Shown piece after piece: positions 26,364 to 35,270 of a stretch of DNA of 64,000 nt. Position 1 is the stretch's first letter, and every line of letters starts with the position of its first letter. The stretch is from the NCBI GenBank assembly GCA_003864495.1, contig ML133453.1, positions 124,001-188,000 of the forward strand, read 5' to 3'. The notes under the pieces are model-generated. The model saw only the letters and a list, made by a program, of their open reading frames with translations, was not told the DNA's origin and made no database searches. Source of the DNA: Nemopilema nomurai. Taxonomy: Eukaryota > Cnidaria > Scyphozoa > Rhizostomeae > Rhizostomatidae. The position numbers were made by a program, and so were the translations under genes.

Positions 26364-26420
26364 GACAACTATGGCTCGAATCGTCCATAGAGGTTGAGCA
26401 ACGCAGTCAGTAGAAATCCA
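26364..26420 (+). repeat. 57-bp dispersed repeat, copy B
   Basis: This matches 13100-13156 with four substitutions over 57 bases, in the same orientation. It directly follows the polypyrimidine minisatellite. Copy A also follows CT-rich sequence, which suggests the pyrimidine tract was part of the original element and expanded here. Confidence 0.75.
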
Positions 26421-26555
26421 TCTACAATATGCGCGAGAATTTGCCTCTTTAGTTTGATGTGCAAGTTGCAGTATTCATTCAAATCTTTTTCGACGTGAAA
26501 CATATCGTTTGGGGGGACATGCCCCCCGGTCCCCCGTAGATCCACCCCTGCTTCA

Positions 26556-27465
26556 GACTTTATAGTATAGCTTTTAATTGACTTCAAACAATTTTCAAAG
26601 AACGTGAATAGAGTACCTTTTTATCGGCGCACCTATTAGCAACAACCCTTCCGCCCTCAAATTATCTTTGGATCCGCCCCTGCCTCAAAATAAAGCGTTG
26701 TTTTCAAAACATATTGTGTCCTTGCAATACCCCTCGGACATATTCTTGAGATACTTGAAACTCATATGTTTATTACTTCTTCTCTATTTGCAAACAGTAC
26801 AAAGTCTGTACTTTCAAAGCATAATATTCAGTAGCACAGCGTGTCCACTAGGAGAGCAAAAGCCTCTCCGATGCTTGAATTTTGCCCCTGGGGAAAGATG
26901 CTTTAACACAACTTTAGAGAAAGCGATAAAGGAAACCAATTTCTTTTGAGAAAAATTTGGTCAAAATTGTATAGTTGCTCACTTTTTTCTGAATGCCGCA
27001 TACCGCCTCCCCCTCCCCCCCCCCCCCAATCTAAATGGTCTATGCACATCATATCCCCTGCATGGAAAGCTAATAATGTTCTGGACTTCTACACATGCTG
27101 TTCTGTAAAGAAAATTAACCACTGAAATTCATTTTTACCTTAATCATCTTCAATCTAATTTATATAATACATAGCAGAATCTAGTAGCAATTCAAATAGT
27201 ACAATTCTAAAAAATTTAAATGCAAACGGATCTCTCGGTTCAACATTACTAAAAACATTACTTGCTAAAAACAAGCTTCCAACAGCTTTATTAAGGCTAA
27301 GGCTAGCAGAATACAGTCAGCATTATGGGAAAGCATTCTTTAGAAGCAGTTGTGTGTTGATTGTCCAGGTAAGAATATAGCAAACTTTTCTGCCATAGCC
27401 TTGCATTCAACTGATCATGACTGGCTCACTGGTCCTAACATTTGTAAATGGAAGATTCATCAAAC
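26556..27465. other. Intergenic, 3' flank of the FGF-like gene
   Basis: AT-rich spacer with a C run near 27009-27027 and an end-like sequence ATCCGCCCCTGC at 26672-26683. On the minus strand AATAAA (27292 down to 27287) lies about 175 bases beyond the stop codon of the FGF-like gene and is its likely polyadenylation signal. No coding exon is recognised. Confidence 0.5.
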
Positions 27466-30454
27466 TCAAAAACTGGCTTGATCAAGGTACACTTCTGCAG
27501 CCTTGCTGTCTTGCTTGACCTTCTTCAAAGGTATTGGGCTACCGTCTCTATCAAATCCAACATACCCTCCTGCTTTCTTTGAGTACAATAATCTAGACTC
27601 TGATCTATGATCAACAACCTTGCTAACGAAGGTAACGTCTGGCTCAGCATCTGTAAAATTATGATAATCCACCACTCGTTTCTAGGATTGAAAAACATTA
27701 TCCATTTAAATTCATATTTTATAATAAACAACATCAATCACAACACAAATAATTAACAGAATAAAATAAATATAAAACAATACAATATAATATCATTATG
27801 TAAATTTAAAAAAAAATTGCAGCTCTTAAAAATAAAATGGGAAACTGTTTGAAATGCAAATAACATCTTAAGCATATAAGACAAAAATGTCTTTTGCAGT
27901 TATGTTTAGTCAATACTCAGCAAAGTAAGCAACATGCAATGACCCATAAATGATATTTGCATTAGATTGATTAAAATTGATAATTGATAAAAATTACATA
28001 TTTCAAAAATTATATTGGTTTATAACTACACTATAAACATATTAATTTTCCAGCTAAAACTGTTGACTGAAAAGCTTACAATGCTTTGTTTTGCATTTTT
28101 CAGGCATCTCTGAGATCCTCTCTACTTGCCTGGCATAATTTTCACACCACAAAATTATTGCATCACACCAATTAAATCATGCATCAGTTTTGAGGCAAAG
28201 AAGAAATGCAAATTTACTGTACCTTACAAGTAAGGTTTCCATTATCATCTACTGCTATCATCCAACCTTTAGGTTGCTCACTGAGGCATTCAAACATCAT
28301 TAAATGCTCATGACCTTTTACACCATAATGCACTTTAAATGTTGCTGTGGAAAACAAAATTGAATTGATATAGCATCTAATTGCGTCTGAAGGAATCACA
28401 CGAAAGAGGTCATTTGCCCAGTGAGGATAGAAAAAAGCAATTCCACTGATATTTCAAGCACAATATTTTGCCATTGTTTGTGATTATAAATTTTCTCCAC
28501 TAGGAATATTAACTAATTGAAAAAATGATTTGTTCTGCGCAGTTATAAAAGGCTTGAAACATTAGTCGAGCATTAAACATTCTTTAAATGAAAACTGAAA
28601 TTATCTTCAAGAATATTTTCATATATTCTAATTTAGATTGTTGGATCTGGCATTGAATAAATCAAGTTGATTCATATACAGATTTGTGATATTTCTCTAA
28701 GAATTGTAGCATCAAGAAAGTTGCTAAATGAATTTCTTCTTGCATTCCTATATACTTTCACAATCATACTTTCAGTTTTGGCAAAGTAAAGGAATAAATC
28801 ATTACCATTCTTTGAAGAGGCATCTCCTGCTGCATTGACGGAGTACTTGCCAAACTTTTCAACAATCTGAACAGCACCTGAATTCTTTGAAAGTATCAAG
28901 AACTTTCCTGACTGCCACTGGGGGTCTACAGATGGCATGGATGATCTTATTTCTTCTACCTGAAAAACAAAATGTTATTTGGTTACCACTAGGATACCTA
29001 GAACATGGGGTTCTGGTTGATATAACACTATTTAAGGGAGTGGGCCTCAGTGAGCAGTGAGATGTCTTCTTATGCAGGAAATTCATGATTAGTGAACTAC
29101 TGAGATAACCACCAGTGGTGTTTCCAAGCTGGGGGGGTCTTTAACCCTGAGAATTTTTATCAGCCCCTTTTGCCCATCCCCCACTTTCTAAAGATTTTTA
29201 AGATAACGAAGACTTCGGCATTCTCGCCCTATGCATTAATTGGTCAGTAACTTGGCCATTCTGCATGCTGCATTTTAATCCTTTACATCAAATTTCTTTT
29301 AACAAAAAGAGTTAGATCACTTCAAAGAAAGGCGTTATTTTATAAATAAATTGTGTCCATACAATACTATTCCAGAACTTTCCAGGATTTCTGGATACAC
29401 GCTTTTTTATAAGGAACCTACCACAAGGCCTAGTTCCAAAAGTTCCTTATTCGTAGACCTCAAGTCATCAGATTTTAGTACCAAAAGTTCCTTAAAAGTT
29501 CCTTAATTTTCATTGCACATCAATAAGCCTTAACACTTTATAGAGAGATGGGCGAGATAGACTATGCGGAAACTACTCAATAAGGCATTTGACGCACGAA
29601 TAGCAAACAATCTACGCGAGTATTGGCTGCAAATGAATGGAACAGGCTTTTTAGCTCTTGATGCTTGCAGTTATAAAAAAATTTCTAATCGAAAAGTTCC
29701 TTAGAGATTTCGTTTTTAGTAGTATAAGTTCTTTACATATTTCGGCCTTCTACATGTAGGTTCCTTATAAAGTGGTTCCTTATCAAAAAAGCGTGTATAT
29801 CAGAAGGGAGGGTAGTGGTGCGACTAAACATTTCAAATGGTGGACATCAGCTACATCGATGCAATATATGCAACTAGATGCAAACTGGGCCGTGAACTGC
29901 CTGCTTACTTGTGAGAGGGAAATCGCCCTTGTAAAACGAAATACACACTGAACAAACGATGGTAACTGCTATGCAAAATGACATTTGAGATCATAGCAGG
30001 TGGCGTACATCCACCAAATTGAATTTGACACATCTACATCTACATCGATACTGAGCAGGACCAGGTATCGGCATATTGCTCAGAGTGCAAGAAATAATGA
30101 AATAAAACTATTAATGGATAAAACGTGCTAGAAGATGCCACTGATCAATGATTAGATTGATTGAACATTTACATGTCAAATGAGAAGACACCGTTCTTAA
30201 ATTACCGGGTCTATTTGTACAGCACTTAGGTGCATTCAAATATACAAGTTTCCTGTAAACAAGAGTCTCTAGGGGATGATGACTCTGGTTCGTATCTGCA
30301 TTATTCGATAAAAGCTTGTCCTTCTGTCAAATAATGCTTCAAATTGTGTTTTTACCCTTCTTGCTCGGTTATTCACCCAAAGTATCTCTGCCATTGAAGA
30401 ATTGCACTAAATTAAATTGTGTGTTTGGAAACTTACCCGGTGTAAACTCTCCAT
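27466..30454 (-). CDS. FGF-like beta-trefoil protein
   Basis: Four coding exons, 30437-30454, 28806-28959, 28223-28344 and 27466-27681, join in frame (510 nt, 169 aa). The last exon resembles the end of the FGF core: after VTFVSKVVDHRSES comes LLYSKKAGGYVGFDRDGSP, then KKVKQDSKAAEVYL, parallel to the FGF pattern of Tyr/Trp-[YF]-V-[AG]-[FL]-x(2)-[DN]-G followed by basic residues, a QKA-like step and F-L. Earlier, GWMIAVDDNGNL fits the FGF R-Y-L-A-M-x(2)-D-G-x-L strand, and GKFLILSKNSGAVQIV fits the first trefoil lobe. Known FGFs signal through receptor tyrosine kinases with heparan sulphate. Oddities: no signal peptide, a first coding exon of only 18 nt, and the usual D-[EC]-C core cysteine is replaced (PDVTF). 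A stop lies upstream in frame without another ATG, which supports this start. It could instead be another trefoil relative such as an IL-1-type or intracellular FGF. Family assignment is by eye. Confidence 0.7.
29398..29795. mobile_element. 398-bp TA-flanked inverted-repeat element (MITE)
   Basis: The left end CACGCTTTTTTATAAGGAAC is mirrored at the right end, where GGTTCCTTATCAAAAAAGCG is followed by TG. Both ends are flanked by TA (29396-29397 and 29796-29797). A TA duplication and short inverted ends with no coding frame indicate a non-autonomous element mobilised by a Tc1/mariner-type transposase. GTTCCTTA and its complement recur inside near both ends. It lies in the first intron of the FGF-like gene. 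Confidence 0.75.
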
Positions 30455-32040
30455 ATTTCTTGATGTGTCGTTCTCACAACTAATGCTCTGTCGTCTTTGA
30501 GGATTCTGAAGAGTGTTAAATGTGACAACGCTATTTATACATGTGCTTTAAAACAAAAACAAAGTACAAAGGAAACCTGTTTTTGGATGGCGGCCAATAC
30601 TTCCTTCTTCTGCCACAGGATAATCTGTTACTCCAATTGAAACGGTAACTTGGAATGGGAGAAATGACGGAATGGAAACTGGGAACTTGGCTAAGCGTCT
30701 TGGAATTTCCGTCAATTTTGCTACCCAGAATTTTATGTCTGCTTCTAAAGCTGTTCAATAATTACTTTTTTAAATGGAAAGAAAATAAAAACTACAAATT
30801 AGATAAAGTGACAGTAATTGCCAAGTATGTAATTATTAAGTTATTAAGTATAAACTTAAAAGTTATTTAGTAATTAAGCTATTATGTAGTTATTAAGTTA
30901 GTTGAATTATAGTTTCACAAAAGACAGTGGTGTTCATAGTCGAAACTGTTCTGGGCGACTCGCGAAATGAAAAGGAAAGTGCAAGAACGCCTTGAGCCTT
31001 TTAGATTCAGGAAAGAGTTGTCTGTTCAAAACTGTACATCAACCAACAAATTACTCTCAGGTAAAAGGATTTAAGAATATTCTGAAATATAAACTGAATT
31101 CCTTTTAAATTTTGGTAAAACAAGGGGGGACGCCCCTTTTTAAAGTTTAAAACTTATTTTCAAAATACTAACGGATCAGGCGCACACAGGTGTTTACTTT
31201 ATTGACATTGTTGAATAGCCAATCATATAATTTGCGGAACCGCTTGTTTATTAAATTGGAAAGGGATAAAGGCTTTTCTGTAAGTCATTCTTCAACTATC
31301 TCAGTACCCCTTCTTCCTACCCTTCTTAAAGCATAACCATCACATTCAAGACCCCAAAAATATCTCTCAGGTAATAGGCTGACCAAAAAGATTACTTTCA
31401 CTCAAATTTTAGACCCATTAAAGTAAGCTGGGCCTCCACATTTTAAATATATAAGAGCATATTGCATGAAGACATGGGTAACACGTTTTTCATCATCAAC
31501 TCGAGCAAAAACGCGATCTTCAGAATCCAGGGTCTTGGAAGCCGGAATGCCAAAGATTATTGAAATTTTACAGTTAATGGTCGATTGACTGGAGTGTCCT
31601 AAGCTTTCGCATTCTGGGCATTGAGCCATCCATTGGCTGTTTCCTGTTCGAAAGTGAGGTCATTCCAAAACACATTCTCGCCTACTCTCTCTTTCCAATT
31701 CTCACTTCGCTACAGGGGCGTACACCCCCCTCCCCCCCCAATAATCGAAAACCCGCATTTTGTCGGGCAAAATTTCTAATTGTATCGTAGCGAGTCAGTT
31801 CATATTCTGTATTAACTACTATAATAATTGATTTAAGTACCCTGTAATTAGTTGCTGAATACCAATGAATTTGAATTTGTGTGGAAGTCCTTTGGACCTA
31901 TTCGGGAAGCCTTAGATGTTGTTCAAATACTGTTATATTTCGAATCCTTCTTCCTCAATAATTTGAGTAAATCAATATTTCGAGTGACTCCACCAGCCTA
32001 AACGCCATTAGCTTACCATTCTTGAAAACTAGCATCGGTT
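30455..32040. other. Divergent intergenic spacer, left part
   Basis: Between the FGF-like gene (leftward) and DDHD1 (rightward). The 5' leader and promoter of the FGF-like gene should lie near 30.5-30.7 kb. A run of TTAAGTTATTAAGTA-like sequence at 30825-30905 is simple AT repetition. A 75-codon minus-strand frame at 31402-31629 starting MAQCPECESLGHSSQ has mixed composition but no family I recognise. A C run sits at about 31726-31740. Confidence 0.45.
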
Positions 32041-32170
32041 AAAAGTTCCTTATTCGTAGGCTTCAAGTCATCAGATTTTAGTACTAAAAGTTCCTTAAAA
32101 GTTCCTTAATTTCGCTGCACACAAAGAAGCCTTAGCACTTAATAGAGAGAGGGGCGAGACAGAGTATGCA
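32041..32170. mobile_element. Decayed copy of the TA-flanked MITE
   Basis: About 130 bases match the left interior of the 29398-29795 element, including AAAAGTTCCTTATTCGTAG, TTCAAGTCATCAGATTTTAG and the GAGAGA(T/G)GGGCGAGA stretch. Neither inverted-repeat end is preserved, so this is a truncated copy. Confidence 0.75.
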
Positions 32171-33049
32171 CTTAGATAGCGAGATACAAAGTGGTGGGCG
32201 TTTGGGAGGCCATCCTGTTGATTCCGCAAGTGCGCGGATGTCGGCTAGTCATTAGACAGATATATAACCACCCACCTTGCGGTGGCCCAGAGAAGTATGA
32301 AAATAGCCAACATTGATGTCTCAGGATGTGATCAGGAGCGGAGTTGTGGAAGCAACAACGACCAAAATTACAGATATCAACAACATACTAAGACGCAAAA
32401 AAGAGGGAACAGGCATGTTACAGCTGACATGAAAGGCAACGGTGTCACCACAGAGGATAGAAATGAATAATGATGGGAAGAAGGGGAGTTAATCGGAAAA
32501 TGGTGACGAATGCGATGACGATGATGTCAATAAGGATGATGACAATAAGGATGATGACGATGAGGATTACACCACGGCGGAACATAGCAAATGTTAGTTA
32601 TTCAATAAAAAGCGCTTATATGATTACACGAAACGAAACCATCGAATACTGTATCGTAAAAGTAGGTCAAGGCTTCATGAAAGTCATTCGATGGTTTTAT
32701 GAAATGAAGCAGTGAAGGAGGTTACAAATGGTTATGTCATGACATTTTGTCATACACGGTGGCAGTTTTTGGGACTTCAGAGCCCAGGGCCGAAATCATT
32801 TTGTTTGATAATTGTTTGTTAGCCAAATTTACTCTTTAAGTTATTTTCCGTCGAAATTTTTATGGTGGTGTCTTTTCCATTTTTTCTAAGGTGAGAGGCC
32901 TCCTCAGGGTCATCAAAAGCGGAGCTATGACCCCCGGCCCCGCACTAAAATCGTCAGTAGTCATGCATACGAAGGAGGAATCGAAATGATCAGTGAAAGT
33001 GCTTTTGTCAGTCCAATCTGAAAAAAGGCTTTTCATTAACAAGCGCGTA
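32171..33049. other. Spacer with simple ATG repeats
   Basis: At about 32520-32575 a run of GATGATGA/ATGATGACAATAAGG units produces Met/Arg/Thr-rich frames that I do not consider genes. No other structure is recognised before the LINE relic. Confidence 0.45.
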
Positions 33050-33400
33050 ATGAGTGAAAGTACGAACATAGCCAAAATTGGCAGAAAATGATAGTGTGAA
33101 ATGGTTGTGGAATATACAATATACAATGCAACAATGTGATAGAAGCAAGGAGTCCAGATAATGTTATGATTGATGGGTAGGAAGAAACCTGTGTAGTAGT
33201 TGACATTGCAGTGGTCACCGATAGGATAGTCAATAAACGAGAAAAGGAAAAGGTCGAGATATGCTAGGACATGCGGAAGGAAATTGGAAGACTGTGGCAC
33301 CTGAGGAGGAGACATGTGGTTGTGCGTCCCCTTCGAAATGTGCCCAAAGAATTCGTAAAACCATTTACTGTAGCTACACTCTTTTCTTAAGCATGTGGGT
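33050..33400 (+). pseudogene. LINE reverse-transcriptase C-terminal relic
   Basis: Translating the plus strand gives, in order and across at least one frameshift and two internal stops, KYEH, WLWNIQ, VIEARSPDNVMID, then VVVDIAVVTDRIVNKREKEK, RKEIGRLWHL and VPKEFVKPF. This succession (Y-E-H, LWDF-x-IQ, IEARRPDI, IDIAVPGD, EKEKEK, LKREIxRLW) is the familiar tail found downstream of the reverse transcriptase in many animal non-LTR retrotransposons. The copy is dead and only about 350 bases long. It also explains the 183-codon antisense frame at 32860-33411, which is not a gene. Confidence 0.75.
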
Positions 33401-33957
33401 GAATTGGGCAAAAGCTTAATATGCTTAAGATTTTCCCAATTTGAGCCTGAATTTATGCTAAGGATAAGCTTTATTTTAAAACTCAGTTAATGATCTGATA
33501 TTACGTTTGATATAACGCAGTGCCTAATTTAAGCAGTTTTTCCAAAACCACTCTTTGTGAAGCTTGATGCAAACCACGCCCTGTAATTTGCAAAATATTC
33601 ATGCCACACCCAGTTGTTTTGTTTTATTCAAACAAAATTTTTTTTTGTGTTTTGATAAAGGCCAAAGCTTGAATTGTCGAGATTTTACAACAAATAATAT
33701 AAACGTTTTACTTTATAAAAACATGATTGATTTCAACTGGCTTTGATAATTATAAAATATATATTATACGATAATGATAATGAAAAGCAATGATTTAAGC
33801 CAGTTGCGATGCTTGTGTATCCTTCTCCATTAAAGTCTATTCTTCGATGTGTCAATTGTGTCTATTCTTCGATGTTTGTGCAGCGTTGCAGACCAATTGT
33901 CACACATCCGTCATAGGGCGACCAGTTTCGGATTACATTTACAAACTTACAACGTCT

Positions 33958-34217
33958 AGTACCACAAGGCCTAGTTTCAAAAGTTCCTTATTTGTAGACC
34001 TCAAGTCATCAGATTTTAGTACCAAAAGTTAAAAAAGCGTGTATGCTTAGAAGTTTTTTACTTATAAAAAAGATTAAATCTTCCGTATTCCAAATAAAAA
34101 TAGAAGATTGAAAAGTTTCTGAGTGATTTTTCATTTACCAGTGGAAAATTCTTAAATTTTTCGGCCTTTTATCAGTGAGTTTCTTATAAAGCATTTTCTT
34201 GTAATTAAAAAAGCGTG
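33958..34217. mobile_element. Second decayed copy of the TA-flanked MITE
   Basis: The segment starts with ACCACAAGGCCTAGTTTC, shared with 29398-29795. It runs through TTCCTTATTTGTAGACCTC and CAAGTCATCAGATTTTAG and ends with AAAAAAGCGTG at 34207-34217, the expected right terminus. A second AAAAAAGCGTG at 34031-34041 suggests an internal deletion or a nested end. The left terminus is missing. Confidence 0.65.
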
Positions 34218-35270
34218 CAATCTTCAAAGAACGTTACAAGAAGGCTGTCAGAACATTAATTCCTTGGCCATTTTCCTTATTGCGAGGCCCGAGGGTCATT
34301 CTCCTTTAAGTTGCTAATAATTGGATATTGAAAATTCATATTGTAACTGGCACTAGTCTTTGGTCGGAAAACTTCGTGTGTTGGAGTTTGAGAGAACAAG
34401 GCACAGAATAGGGATGGCCGCCCACTTACGTCAATTCTGCTGACTGAGCAATGAACTCAACAACAACAACGAAGGTTATCATCGAAATATTTTGTTTGTT
34501 TTGCTCACTGGGGGCAGGCCGCCAGGAATTAAGCACAGCCAAAGGTTTATTTTTCACATCGATAAGTATTAAGAGTCTAATGCAAATTATTTCTTCTTAG
34601 ATTCATTTGAAAATTTTGTTTTATGTGGAGTTGAAGTTGTTTCACTTTCGTTTTCGATACTATTGTTTCCAGGTTTTTGCATCAATCTTTTCTTCAATTG
34701 AAGCCATCGTATTTTATTGTCTGTGACTTGGATTAAAATATTTCATTTAGACAAGATTTGTTCATTTTAATTATAAAATAAAATTGCATTAGAAATTAAA
34801 GTGCGCAATCAAGAGTTTTTGGCAACCATAACGTCAGTCGTATGACCAGGTCATGCCCCGTACCAAAGCTGTTTCATTGAGTTGCTGTCGCGATGGATTC
34901 ATTTCAAGACAGAATGTCTTCTCTACTGATGAATTTTCAGCCACACGTTTTCAGCAAGCTACCATTTTTTTTAAAAACTGCACGTGAAGGACATTTGCTA
35001 AGCTTTCTGCCAACCAAAACAAATGAAAACCACCTTTATTCCTTCAAAACAAACTTGCACATCAAATGCCTCCTTAGTTACATAAAAACTGTGCTGACCC
35101 ATATAATGATACCAAAATTGTGCAATGGTCCCCTATTATTTGTGGTGTGCATGGGCTTTTGAGCTCAAATGTAGAATGTGAATGTTTGTAGTGAATTCAC
35201 TGACAAAAATGATTCAATCATAACTCAAGCTTTCACTGGTTTGCTATTTTGTTACTTCATAGATCCTAGA
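34218..35270. other. Upstream region of DDHD1
   Basis: AT-rich spacer that should contain the DDHD1 promoter and leader. An acceptor-like TTCATAG ends at 35262, so the exon holding the start codon probably begins at 35263 and an upstream exon is likely. The open frame from ATG 34893 could supply a coding first exon ending at 34983, described under findings. Confidence 0.5.

Larger units (their letters stand above)
25638..26555. mobile_element. Inverted-repeat DNA element with nested repeats
   Basis: The left end reads TGAAGCAGTGGCGGATTTA and the reverse complement of the right end reads TGAAGCAGGGGTGGATCTA, an inverted repeat of about 19 bases with three differences. GTGGCGGATC-type termini next to G runs are common in non-autonomous animal DNA transposons. 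No target duplication could be made out and no transposase frame is present. A further end-like sequence, ATCCGCCCCTGC, lies at 26672-26683, so two related elements may be nested or adjacent. The interior carries the CT minisatellite and copy B of the 57-bp repeat. Confidence 0.5.

Noticed and set aside
32470..32715. A Met/Arg/Thr-rich frame
   Set aside because: It is produced by GATGATG/ATAAGG simple repeats.
32860..33411. A 183-codon minus-strand frame with several hydrophobic stretches
   Set aside because: It overlaps a recognisable plus-strand LINE relic and no domain is seen on the minus strand.
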